Part shown: one piece after another, positions 7,975-15,407 of the stretch
How the letters are laid out: the number at the start of each line of letters is the position of its first letter
How positions within the stretch are numbered: position 1 is the stretch's first letter
From: Nocardioides sp. J54
GTDB lineage: Bacteria > Actinomycetota > Actinomycetes > Propionibacteriales > Nocardioidaceae
Assembly: GCF_000519005.1 (NCBI RefSeq)
Contig: NZ_JAER01000044.1
Location: 1 to 36,076 of the forward strand
Length of the DNA stretch: 36,076 bases
Direction of reading: 5' to 3'
Notes under the pieces: generated by a model
Database searches by the model: none
Seen by the model: the letters and a program-made list of their open reading frames with translations, nothing else
What the model was told of the DNA's origin: nothing
Made by a program: the position numbers and the translations under genes

Positions 7975-9066
7975 TCACGCGCCGGGGTGCAGTCGACGGA
8001 TGAGCAGCAGGAGGAAGGGTGCGCCGACCATCGCGGTGACGATGCCGATGGGCAGCTCGCGCGGCTGCAGGAGCATGCGGGAGAACAGGTCGGCCCAGAG
8101 CAGGAACAGCGCTCCCAGCAGCGCGGAGACCGGGATCGCCCAGGCATGGGCAGCCCCGACGAGGCGGCGGGCCAGGTGCGGGACCACGAGGCCGACGAAC
8201 CCGATCGAGCCGGACGCGGCGACCACGAACCCGATGCACAGGGACACCACGGCCAGGAGCCGGGTCCGGAAGCGCGCGGGGGAGACGCCCAGGACGAGCG
8301 CTGTCTCGTCCCCGATGGCCAGCGCGTCGAGGTGTCGCCCCCACGCCGTCAGCAGCACGACGGTGGCGGCCACGACCAGCCCCAGGGCGAGGAGCGGTGC
8401 GCCCCACTGGGCCAGGCCGAGAGAGCCCAGGAGCCAGAACATCACCGAACGCGCGCCCTCGGCGGACCCGGAGGCGAAGATCAGGAAGCTGGTGAGTGCG
8501 GACAGGGCGTAGCCAACGGCGACGCCGGCGAGCAGCAGGCGGATCGACGTGATGCGTCCGGACGCGCGGGCGACGACGAACACCAGCAGGGAGGCGGCGA
8601 GGGCGCCGAGGAAGGCGCTGGCCGACAGGGCGTGCTCGCCCAGGCCGAGCGTCACGCCGAACAGGATGGTCGCCGCGGCGCCGCTGGAGGCTCCCGAGTT
8701 GATCCCCAGGAGGTAGGGATCGGCCAGCATGTTCCGGACCATCGCCTGGAGGGCAGCGCCACAGACGGCGAGCCCGGCACCGACCGCGGTCGCCATGAGG
8801 ACGCGGGGCAGGCGGACGTCCCACACGATGACCTCCACGGTCTGGTCGACCTCCACCGCCGTGCCGAGGAGCTTCGTGCGCAGGACGTCGAGCACGTCGT
8901 CGGGGCCGGTCCAGACCGGTCCGACGGCAGTGCAGAGCACGGTGGAGGCTGCGAGCATTACGCCGAGCAGGGTGACGACGAGTGAGTTGCGGCTGCGCCG
9001 CGCCGCCAGACCCAGCAGGTCGACAGGGGTCTCCCCGGACGCCAGCTCGTGGACCGGCAGACCCAT
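7975..9066 (-). CDS. FecCD family ABC transporter permease
   Basis: A 363-residue permease with about ten membrane helices, the full size for FecCD/BtuC. Family marks are R-L-P-R-V-L-M-A-T-A-V-G-A-G-L-A, G-A-A-L-Q-A-M-V-R-N-M-L-A-D-P-Y-L-L-G-I-N-S-G-A and G-F-V-G-L-V-V-P-H-L-A-R. It contains the coupling loop A-L-V-L-G-V. It is the first gene of the minus-strand operon permease - binding protein - ATPase - methyltransferase. The ATG at 9066 is preceded by AAGGGGG. One permease gene only, so the transporter is expected to be a homodimer. Its leader carries the Nur-like dyad described separately. Confidence 0.92.
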   Translation of the reverse strand: MGLPVHELASGETPVDLLGLAARRSRNSLVVTLLGVMLAASTVLCTAVGPVWTGPDDVLDVLRTKLLGTAVEVDQTVEVIVWDVRLPRVLMATAVGAGLAVCGAALQAMVRNMLADPYLLGINSGASSGAAATILFGVTLGLGEHALSASAFLGALAASLLVFVVARASGRITSIRLLLAGVAVGYALSALTSFLIFASGSAEGARSVMFWLLGSLGLAQWGAPLLALGLVVAATVVLLTAWGRHLDALAIGDETALVLGVSPARFRTRLLAVVSLCIGFVVAASGSIGFVGLVVPHLARRLVGAAHAWAIPVSALLGALFLLWADLFSRMLLQPRELPIGIVTAMVGAPFLLLLIRRLHPGA

Positions 9067-9078
9067 GTGACCCCCTTA

Positions 9079-9112
9079 TTGCAAGCGATTGGCAACAGCG
9101 AATCGAATGCTA
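9079..9112 (-). promoter_or_regulatory. Nur-like operator and -10 of ABC operon
   Basis: On the plus strand 9079-9095 reads TTGCAA-GCGAT-TGGCAA, a 6-5-6 dyad with one mismatch. From memory the Nur (nickel-responsive Fur relative) box of Streptomyces is tTGCaa-N5-ttGCAA, so 16 of 17 positions including the spacer length agree. It starts 13 bases before the permease ATG. TAGCAT on the minus strand (9107-9112) fits a -10 element, which would place the operator just downstream of the transcription start, a classical repressor position. Confidence 0.5.
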
Positions 9113-9262
9113 CAGGTGGTGACAGCTGCCACGTCCGTCAGGTCAGGGCTCCTGAGGTCTGGTCCGGAGGCCAGCTGGCGGTCAGCAGGTCAGGGGCCGC
9201 GAGCGCAGCGCCGTCGATCGCGGGCATCACCACTGGGCCGGGGGCAGCGGGCCCGCGGGTTG

Positions 9263-9370
9263 ATGACGGAGCAGGGGGCGCCTCGACCTGGGTGGTGGTT
9301 CGGCGTTGCTGCTGCCGTCCTTGCAGCGGCAGGAGCCGTCCCATGGCTTCGGCGGCGGCGCGTCTCCTGA
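9263..9370 (+). CDS. possible 35-residue single-helix membrane protein
   Basis: A short plus-strand frame in the gap between the ABC operon and arsC. The product would have one clean membrane helix (W-W-F-G-V-A-A-A-V-L-A-A-A-G-A-V-P-W-L) followed by R-R-R-R, i.e. a small N-out/C-in protein. The upstream region is G-rich without a well-spaced ribosome site. It might also be chance in GC-rich, alanine-biased sequence. Nothing else in the 342-base gap apart from the ABC operon promoter looks functional. Confidence 0.25.
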   Translation: MTEQGAPRPGWWFGVAAAVLAAAGAVPWLRRRRVS

Positions 9371-9408
9371 GCCTCGCGCCTGCCGCACGGCCCCGGTCGC
9401 AACGATCC

Positions 9409-9870
9409 TCAGCCTCGATCGAGAGCGCTCTCGCGCAGGGTGAGGCTGGGTGCGAGCTCAGCGACGAGATCGCGGACGAGGACGTCGAGGTCGGCGATGA
9501 TGCGGTGGACCGTGGCCGGGTCCTGGCCGCCGGGGTCGTCGACGGGCCAGTCGCGGTAGGTGACGCCGGGGACGTAGGGGCACTCCTCCCCGCAGCCGAG
9601 GGTGATGGCGAGGTCGCTGGCGGCGACCATCTCGCGCGTGAGGTGCCGGGGATGCTCGCGTGAGGTGTCGAGGCCGAGGCTCTCGAGCGCGGTGGCGACC
9701 TCGGGGTGGATGTGTTCCCCGGGCTGGGTCCCGGCCGAGACGGCCACGATGTGGCCTTTGGCGTAGTGCTCGGTCAGTACGCGGGCGATGACGGAGCGGC
9801 CTCCGTTGCGCACGCAGGCGAAGACGACCTGGGGGACTGGACGGTCCTCGGGAGTGGGGTGCTGGGTCAC
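9409..9870 (-). CDS. arsC: arsenate reductase, low-MW phosphatase type
   Basis: A 153-residue arsenate reductase of the low-molecular-weight tyrosine phosphatase fold. The anion-binding loop is C19-V-R-N-G-G-R25-S, and the resolving cysteines are C93 and C97 in L-G-C-G-E-E-C-P. The C-terminal mark Y-R-D-W-P-V-D-D-P-G-G is typical. It reduces arsenate to arsenite for export by the upstream-encoded ACR3; the electron donor (thioredoxin or mycoredoxin) cannot be told from sequence. GTG is the start because it overlaps the ACR3 stop as GTGA. It is the last gene of the ars operon. The loop has R-N-G-G where many relatives have H-N-A-G. Confidence 0.9.
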   Translation of the reverse strand: MTQHPTPEDRPVPQVVFACVRNGGRSVIARVLTEHYAKGHIVAVSAGTQPGEHIHPEVATALESLGLDTSREHPRHLTREMVAASDLAITLGCGEECPYVPGVTYRDWPVDDPGGQDPATVHRIIADLDVLVRDLVAELAPSLTLRESALDRG

Positions 9871-10967
9871 GGCGCGGCTCCGGTTCGGGTGTCGGGGAAG
9901 AAGCGGCGGGTCCAGAGACTGACGTAGACCAGTCCGACGAGGACGGGCACCTCGATGAGGGGCCCGACGACGCCGGCGAGTGCCTGGCCGCTGGCGACGC
10001 CGAAGACGGCGATCGCGACGGCGATGGCGAGCTCGAAGTTGTTGCCTGCCGCGGTGAAGGCGACCGTGGTGGAGCGGGCGTAGCCGAGCCCGATCGACCG
10101 TGCGAGAGCCAGGGAGCCGGCCCACATGGTCGCGAAGTAGATGACCAGCGGGACCGCGATGCGAGCGACGTCGACGGGCTGGTCGGTGATGGTCTCTCCC
10201 TGGAGAGCGAAGAGCACCACGATGGTGAACAGCAGGCCGTACAGCGCCCACGGGCCGAGGCGGGGCAGCACGGTCTGTTCGTACCAGTCGCGGCCGCGGC
10301 GGGCCTCGCCGGTACGACGGGTGAGGTAACCGGCTACGAGCGGGACGCCGAGGAAGACCAGCACGCTGCCGGCGATCGACCACGGGGAGACGTCCAGTCC
10401 CGTGGTGGACAGGCCGAGCCAGCCGGGCAGCAGGTCGAGGTAGAACCAGCCGAGCAGGGCGAAGGCGAGGACCTGGAAGACGGAGTTGACCGCTACCAGC
10501 AGGGCAGCGGCCTCGCGGTCGCCGCAGGCCAGGTCGTTCCAGATGATGACCATCGCGATGCAGCGAGCCAGGCCGACGATGATCAGGCCGGTGCGGTACT
10601 CGGGGAGGTCCGGGAGCAGCAGCCACGCCAGGGCGAACATCAGCGCGGGCCCGAGGACCCAGTTCAGCACCAGGGACAGCGCCATCATCCGCCTGTCGCG
10701 GGCGACGTGGCCGACCTCGTCGTAGCGGACCTTGGCCAGCACCGGATACATCATCACCAGCAGCCCAAGGGCGATCGGCAGCGAGATGGAGCCGACCGTG
10801 ATCGCGTCCAGGGCGTCAGCGATGCCAGGTATCCAGCGCCCGGCCAGGAGCCCGGCGCCCATCGCCACCCCGATCCACACCGGCAGGTACCGGTCGAGGG
10901 TGGACAACCGCCGGGCTACCGGCGCGGGGACCGTCTGCGGAGCCGCCGGGCGCGCCTTCTGGGTCAC
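9867..10967 (-). CDS. arsB: arsenite efflux transporter ACR3
   Basis: A 366-residue transporter with ten membrane helices, the normal size for ACR3. The conserved cysteine is in G-L-A-R-C-I-A-M-V-I-I-W-N-D-L-A-C-G-D, and the conserved glutamate is in A-A-G-N-N-F-E-L-A-I-A-V-A. It exports arsenite using the proton gradient. The GTG start overlaps the stop of the methyltransferase gene (GTGA), and its own stop overlaps the arsC start, so the three genes are tightly coupled in translation. The symbol arsB is used loosely; the family is ACR3, unrelated to ArsB proper. Confidence 0.92.
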   Translation of the reverse strand: MTQKARPAAPQTVPAPVARRLSTLDRYLPVWIGVAMGAGLLAGRWIPGIADALDAITVGSISLPIALGLLVMMYPVLAKVRYDEVGHVARDRRMMALSLVLNWVLGPALMFALAWLLLPDLPEYRTGLIIVGLARCIAMVIIWNDLACGDREAAALLVAVNSVFQVLAFALLGWFYLDLLPGWLGLSTTGLDVSPWSIAGSVLVFLGVPLVAGYLTRRTGEARRGRDWYEQTVLPRLGPWALYGLLFTIVVLFALQGETITDQPVDVARIAVPLVIYFATMWAGSLALARSIGLGYARSTTVAFTAAGNNFELAIAVAIAVFGVASGQALAGVVGPLIEVPVLVGLVYVSLWTRRFFPDTRTGAAP

Positions 10968-11797
10968 TGGGCCGGCTTGGTGGCGCGGATGATCGCGCCG
11001 TGCATGCCGGGGACGGCTTCGTGGGTGAACTCGACCTCGGCGTCGATGAACCCGGCGGCGGCGAGGCCGTCGAGGTACTCCGAGCGGGAGAGGGCGCCGG
11101 CGATGCAGCCGACGTACGAGCCGCGCTCGGCGCGGTCGGCTGGGGTGAGGTGGTCCTCGGCGACGACGTCGGAGATCCCGATCCGTCCGCCGGGGGTGAG
11201 CACGCGGAACATCTCGGCGATGACCTTCGCCTTGTCGGTCGAGAGGTTGATGACGCAGTTGGAGATGACGGCGTCGACCGAACCATCGGGCAGGGGGACG
11301 TCCTCGATGGTGCCCTTGAGGAACTCGACGTTCTGCGCGCCGGCCCTGGCGGCGTTGGCGCGGGCGAGGTCGAGCATCTCGTCGGTCATGTCCACGCCGT
11401 AGGCGAACCCGGTCTCCCCGACACGGCGGGCGGAGAGGAGGACGTCGATGCCACCGCCGGAGCCCAGGTCGAGGACCCGGTCGCCGGCGCGGAGGTCGGC
11501 GACCGCGGTGGGGTTGCCGCAGCCCAGGCTGGCCGCGACGGCCTCGGCGGGCAGCGTGTCCTGGTCGTCGGCGGCGTAGAGCGCCGCACCGAAGGCGTCG
11601 TCGATCGCCCCGGTGGCGCCGCCACAGCACGAGGTGTCCGAGCTGCCGCAGGAGTCGACGACCTGCAGCGCGTCGTTGAGCTCGGTGTTGCCCGCTCCGC
11701 GGCCGACGGCGAGAGCAGCCTGGGCGTAGCGGTTGCGGACCTCCTCGCGGACCTCGTCGCTGGACTGGCTGGTGGCGGTCGGGTCAGTGGTGCTCAT
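10964..11797 (-). CDS. arsM: arsenite methyltransferase
   Basis: A 277-residue SAM-dependent methyltransferase of the ArsM family. The SAM motif V-L-D-L-G-S-G-G-G-I-D-V is at about 108-119. The arsenic-binding cysteines expected for the family are present: C93 in S-L-G-C-G-N-P, C181 in I-S-N-C-V-I-N-L-S and C231 in S-Y-V-G-C-I-A-G; the last two are 50 residues apart as in characterised ArsM. An extra S-C-C-G-G motif lies at about 56-60. It converts arsenite to methylated arsenicals. The start at 11797 follows GGAGGAG. It is the first gene of the minus-strand operon and divergent from arsR. Confidence 0.92.
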   Translation of the reverse strand: MSTTDPTATSQSSDEVREEVRNRYAQAALAVGRGAGNTELNDALQVVDSCGSSDTSCCGGATGAIDDAFGAALYAADDQDTLPAEAVAASLGCGNPTAVADLRAGDRVLDLGSGGGIDVLLSARRVGETGFAYGVDMTDEMLDLARANAARAGAQNVEFLKGTIEDVPLPDGSVDAVISNCVINLSTDKAKVIAEMFRVLTPGGRIGISDVVAEDHLTPADRAERGSYVGCIAGALSRSEYLDGLAAAGFIDAEVEFTHEAVPGMHGAIIRATKPAQ

Positions 11798-11826
11798 GGT
11801 GGTGCTCCTCCGGGAACGTGCTTGCA

Positions 11827-11876
11827 TTGACGGTTGTCGATGCATCGAGGATCGTCGATACATCGACGGATGTCAA
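11827..11876. promoter_or_regulatory. ars operator: nested 50-bp palindrome
   Basis: The divergent arsM/arsR gap holds an imperfect 50-bp palindrome. The outer arms are TTGAC (11827-11831) and GTCAA (11872-11876). The inner arms contain TCGATGCATCGA (11837-11848) and TCGATACATCGA (11855-11866), each itself almost palindromic. TTGA...TCAA ends are typical of ArsR operators. On the arsR side, TCGACG (11863-11868) and CAGACT (11886-11891), 17 bases apart, could be -35/-10, so ArsR bound here would cover the -35. Confidence 0.7.
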
Positions 11877-11898
11877 TAGGTCTGGCAGACTGGATGTC

Positions 11899-12351
11899 GT
11901 GACCACCTCCGAGCTGCCCCTCGCCGACGCGACCGCCGCGTGCTGCTCCGCCGTCACCGGTGGGGTGCTGGACACCGAGCAGGCGCAGCAGCTGGCGAAG
12001 GCGTTCAAGGCCCTCGGCGACCCGACACGGGTCCGGCTGCTGTCGATGATCGCTGCGCAGCCCGAGCGGGAGGCGTGCGTCTGCGACCTCACCGATCCCG
12101 TCGGACTCTCGCAGCCCACGGTGTCGCACCACATGAAGCAGCTCGTCGACGCCGGGCTGGTGGTCCGGGAACAGCGCGGACGCTGGGCCTTCTACCGCCT
12201 CGTCGACGGTGCGCTGGAGCGGCTCAGTCGCGCGCTGGCGCCTGAGCCGAGGTCGGGCGGCGCCGCCACGTCCGGCCGCTACGGCAGTCGGCTGTGCGCA
12301 CGATCGTTCACAGCATCGTTGGCGTCGGCCGGTCGCAATCAGCCTGGCTGA
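11899..12351 (+). CDS. arsR: ArsR family arsenite-responsive repressor
   Basis: A 150-residue winged-helix repressor. The HTH is L-S-Q-P-T-V-S-H-H-M-K-Q-L-V-D-A-G-L-V. Likely As(III) ligands are C15-C16 near the N terminus plus C60/C62 in A-C-V-C-D-L; paired N-terminal cysteines resemble the Corynebacterium glutamicum type of site, in contrast to the plain CxC of the plasmid type. The GTG start at 11899 lies seven bases after a candidate -10 (CAGACT), so the mRNA may be leaderless. The last 35 or so residues (after A-L-A-P-E-P-R) are a basic tail not usual in the family. They run up to the junction with the truncated gene beginning at about 12361, so the native end may have been replaced. Confidence 0.88.
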   Translation: MTTSELPLADATAACCSAVTGGVLDTEQAQQLAKAFKALGDPTRVRLLSMIAAQPEREACVCDLTDPVGLSQPTVSHHMKQLVDAGLVVREQRGRWAFYRLVDGALERLSRALAPEPRSGGAATSGRYGSRLCARSFTASLASAGRNQPG

Positions 12352-12360
12352 CGGCTTTCG

Positions 12361-13423
12361 CGGCCGGATGGTGTCGTGCGGGTGACCCGCGGGCAGAAGA
12401 CCTGGACGGCACTGGTCGAGGTCAAGACGTCCAACGGGAAGCTCGATGCCACCCAGATCGACAACTACGTCAACATCGCCCGGAGCAAGGGGTTCGACGC
12501 CGTCATCACCATCGGCAACGAGCTCGCCGGAGGGGATGCCGAGCATCCCGTCGCGATCGATCGTCGGAAGCTCCGCAAGGTCGGGCTCCACCACCTGGCC
12601 TGGGACCAGATCCGGGCTGAGGCTGTCCTCGCTGCCCGTCACCGCGGAGTGGCGGACGCGACCCAGAGCAAGGTGCTGCACGAATTCCTCCGCTACATGA
12701 ACCACCCCCGCTCGGGCATGGGCGCCGCCGGAGCCTGCGGTGATCGTGAACGCCGGCGGCCTCGGCGACATGGGCAGCAGCTGGGTCAGGGTCCGGGACG
12801 CAGTCAAGGCGAAGACCGCGAGGGCGACCGACAAGGCCATCGGGGAGGTCAGCGCCAGGTACGACGAGCTGGTCCAGCACCTCGCGCACCATCTCACCGG
12901 TCTCCTCGGCGTCGAGGTGCTGGCGTTGCCGCCGCGTGACACGCCCGATCACGCCAGCCGCCGACAACAGCTCGCCGACTCCGGGTTGATGTTCGGGCGG
13001 CTCAAGGTGCCCGGCGCGGTCGATGTCGTCGTGGTGGGCGCCGACGTCCGCGCCGACAAGGTGAGTGCCTCCGTCAAGGTCGCTGCACCTCGTGGCGAGA
13101 CGCGTGCCCAGACACGGATCAACTGGCTGCTGAGGCAGATCCCGGGGGAGGCGAGGGATTCGATCCGCGTCGAGGCGCATCTCGCAGGGCCACGGGCGAC
13201 GTCCACCGCCGCCCTCCTGGGCAAGGCCCGGCAGGACCCAACCATCCTGCTTCCCGAGGAGCAGCGGGAGATCAAGGCCTTCACCGTCTCCCTGGAGCAG
13301 CAGCTCGGACCCAAGCGTGCGGCTGGCGCCGGCACGTTGATCGGCTCGGTCAAGGACGTCACGACCAACTTCTACGCCGACGTCGTGCAACACCTCCGCC
13401 CATGGTCCGACAAGCGCGGTTGA
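12361..13423 (+). pseudogene. PD-(D/E)XK-like conserved protein, 5' truncated, frameshifted
   Basis: Two consecutive frames together code for most of a conserved actinobacterial protein I know only as an uncharacterised family. The first frame begins abruptly with R-P-D-G-V-V-R-V-T-R-G-Q-K-T-W and contains V-E-V-K-T and Q-I-D-N-Y, matching the PD...ExK...QxxxY pattern of restriction-endonuclease-like folds. It runs to L-R-Y-M-N-H-P-R-S-G at about 12715. The homology continues one frame over from about 12750 (G-D-M-G-S-S-W-V-R-V-R) to the stop at 13423 (V-V-Q-H-L-R-P-W-S-D). There is no start codon or N-terminal part before R-P-D-G, and a stop (12349-12351, the arsR end) precedes it. The gene was cut by a recombination that brought in the ars segment and later frameshifted. 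Confidence 0.7.
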
Positions 13424-13555
13424 CCGACCGGATTCGAATACTTGCACTCGCGGTCCCAGTGGCGCGCAGGGCGCCGGTCTTCGGCACGCGGTAGGACCCG
13501 GCCTCGGAGACGACGATGAACCGGCGTGGTGACAGCCTGGGCGGAGTGGCCTCAA

Positions 13556-13760
13556 TTTCCGGCGCCGTGCCCGACCACCAGGTCGTCCATACTCATGGTT
13601 GAGATGCCGTGGACGTAGGGCTCCATCACGACCGCGTAGAGCGCTTGGTCGATCCGATGCCGGGCCTCGAGGATGGAGGGTAGTAGGAGCCCTTGCAGAG
13701 CTTGGGGATTCGCAGCTCGATGTCACGGCCTTGCGGCTCAACCGGAGCTCCTCACGGCGT
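13556..13760 (-). mobile_element. IS256-family transposase 5' remnant
   Basis: Minus-strand pieces of the N-terminal third of an IS256/Mutator transposase. One frame gives R-D-I-E-L-R-I-P-K-L-C-K-G-S-Y-Y-P (about 13726-13676). After a one-base shift the next frame gives S-I-L-E-A-R-H-R-I-D-Q-A-L-Y-A-V-V-M-E-P, then Y-V-H-G-I-S-T-M-S-M-D-D-L-V, and a stop at about 13556. The catalytic domain is absent. Its orientation is opposite to the transposase at 1-267. Confidence 0.7.
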
Positions 13761-14025
13761 GCGGCGATCTTCCGGCCGAGCTCGAGGTCCCGGTCTTCGG
13801 TGAGGTGCCCATCGCTCCGTCCATCGAGTGGTTCAGGCGCTGGCGACTGCGTACGCCGGCGATGCTGTCGGAATGGCTGCGGTGGTGCGCAGCGCGTCTC
13901 GGCGATATCCGGTGACTCCTTCCGGGCGGCCGGCGCAGGGGTCTGTGGAGAGCGGACATGAGCGAGCGACGGCGCGGCTAGCGTGCCTGCACCGGTCCTT
14001 CGACCGCGGACGGCAGGATGGAGCA
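13761..14025. other. gap with conflicting short frames
   Basis: Upstream of the IS remnant the minus strand reads D-L-E-L-G-R-K-I-A-A-R-R-E-E-L-R-L-S-R-K (about 13803-13744), which resembles the start of an XRE-type HTH but breaks off. The plus strand has an 80-codon frame (13673-13915) ending V-F-G-E-V-P-I-A-P-S-I-E-W-F-R-R-W with high GC at third positions. Neither has a start signal or recognised family. The area looks like recombination debris. Confidence 0.35.
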
Positions 14026-14063
14026 GTCGTGCATGGTGCGGAGGGCGGTGCCTCATGCACGAC
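14026..14063 (+). promoter_or_regulatory. 10-bp inverted repeat before exported-protein gene
   Basis: GTCGTGCATG (14026-14035) and CATGCACGAC (14054-14063) are perfect reverse complements separated by 18 bases. They end 20 bases before the ATG of the exported protein at 14084. The position fits either an operator at the promoter or a leader-RNA hairpin just upstream of the ribosome site. Confidence 0.5.
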
Positions 14064-14083
14064 CCATCTCTCGGGAGCTCTCC

Positions 14084-15403
14084 ATGGAATGTTCATGCCT
14101 TGGCCTCCGCGGCCGGTTCGCCGCCGCCATCGTGGCCCTGCTGGTCGCCTCGGGCCTGTCGCTGTGGCCCGGCGAACCCACGACGGCTGCCGATCGGGCG
14201 TCCGGCCCACCGGTTGCGGTCAGGGTGGAGCTGCCGGCCGCGGCTGTCCCCGGAGCAGTGCTCAGCGCTGCGCTGCTCCCGACCCCCGCCGCACTGAGGC
14301 GGACCCCGTCGATGGCGTGGCGCCCGGTGCCGACGGGGTCATTCGTCACCCGGAACGGCAGCGTGGAGCTCCGGCTCGACCCGACGACGGTGCCGAAGGC
14401 CTTCGTCGAGCCCGGTGGGCTGGTGACGGTCAACATCCGCGTGGAGAACGCCGACCTGCGCGTTCTCGGGGAGCACACGGTGACCGTCCGCGCCGCGCGG
14501 CTGGAGGGGAGGCCGGTGTGGCTGGACGTCGCGGAGCCGGTGCCGTCGCTGACGCGGAACCCGTCGACGCGGCTCCCGGTCCTGAGCCCGGCAGCGCTGC
14601 GATCTGCCGGGTCGGCGCGGACCGCCGTGGTGACACCGGCCAGCCTGGCTGACGCCGTCCCCGTGGCGAAGGTGCGGACCGTGCGGGCGCCTGCCGGGAT
14701 CGTGCTGGGGCGGACGGGCGGCGACCGCCTGGCGACACGCCTGTCGGCGCTGGGGCGGACGGTGCAGGCAGACCCGATCGGTGGTCTCGGCTACCGGCGC
14801 TGCAAGGCGACCGGCCGGACGACGAAGCGGTGGGCGACCATCGGGACGTCGTACCCGCTGCGCACGTCGAGGTCGTGGCTGACCTACTCGGGAGGCTCGA
14901 CCAGCACGTTCGGCGTGGCGACCAGCTTCGACAAGGGGGTGTCGTTCAGCGGCACCGGCACCCGGTCGACGAGCGACGACTGGGGACACGACTTCGTCCC
15001 CCGAAACTACGACCGCTCCTTCCGCGTGCAGGTCCTCTACCGGCAGTTCCGCTGCGCCTACTACTACGCAGGGAAGTTCAGGTACGAGACCTCCCGGTCG
15101 TGGAAGCCGTGGTTCCAGACGGGAGGCACGGCGACACATCGCCTCGCAGGGAAGCCGGCGTTTCGGTTGTGCGTGAAGGTCGCACGTGGGGCCTGGAGCC
15201 GCGGTCGCGTGCGAGGCAAGGACTACACCCTGAGCTACGGGGTGAAGTTCAAGAGCATGATCGGAATCGACCTGTTCAGCAGTCGCTCGTACTCGAACGG
15301 CGCCCGGCTCTACTACGACAACCCGAAGGTCAGGTGGCTCTGTGGCAACAACGCCTACCCGGCGCGCGCGGGGAAGATCCGCGAAGCGCGGCGGAACCTC
15401 TGA
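14084..15403 (+). CDS. exported protein of unknown function, four-cysteine C-terminal half
   Basis: A 439-residue protein with a signal peptide (basic G-L-R-G-R-F, then A-A-A-I-V-A-L-L-V-A-S-G-L-S-L, with cleavage probably near T-T-A-A-D). The first half, to about residue 220, is strand-rich with many valines and arginines. The second half is rich in Tyr, Ser, Thr and Trp and has four cysteines (Y-R-R-C-K, F-R-C-A-Y-Y-Y, R-L-C-V-K-V, W-L-C-G-N-N), enough for two disulfides. I recognise no family. ATG at 14084 is chosen because GGGAG lies just upstream and the signal peptide starts there. The lipoprotein gene begins four bases after the stop, so the two probably work together at the cell surface. 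Confidence 0.75.
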   Translation: MECSCLGLRGRFAAAIVALLVASGLSLWPGEPTTAADRASGPPVAVRVELPAAAVPGAVLSAALLPTPAALRRTPSMAWRPVPTGSFVTRNGSVELRLDPTTVPKAFVEPGGLVTVNIRVENADLRVLGEHTVTVRAARLEGRPVWLDVAEPVPSLTRNPSTRLPVLSPAALRSAGSARTAVVTPASLADAVPVAKVRTVRAPAGIVLGRTGGDRLATRLSALGRTVQADPIGGLGYRRCKATGRTTKRWATIGTSYPLRTSRSWLTYSGGSTSTFGVATSFDKGVSFSGTGTRSTSDDWGHDFVPRNYDRSFRVQVLYRQFRCAYYYAGKFRYETSRSWKPWFQTGGTATHRLAGKPAFRLCVKVARGAWSRGRVRGKDYTLSYGVKFKSMIGIDLFSSRSYSNGARLYYDNPKVRWLCGNNAYPARAGKIREARRNL

Positions 15404-15407
15404 GCCG

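Noticed and set aside
13673..13915. 80-codon plus frame with good third-position GC
   Set aside because: No start signal or known family, and it runs through the IS256 remnant on the other strand; kept only as part of the debris region.
12506..14056. 516-codon minus frame across the truncated nuclease-fold gene and the IS remnant
   Set aside because: No family over its length; plus-strand homology and IS pieces explain the sequence.
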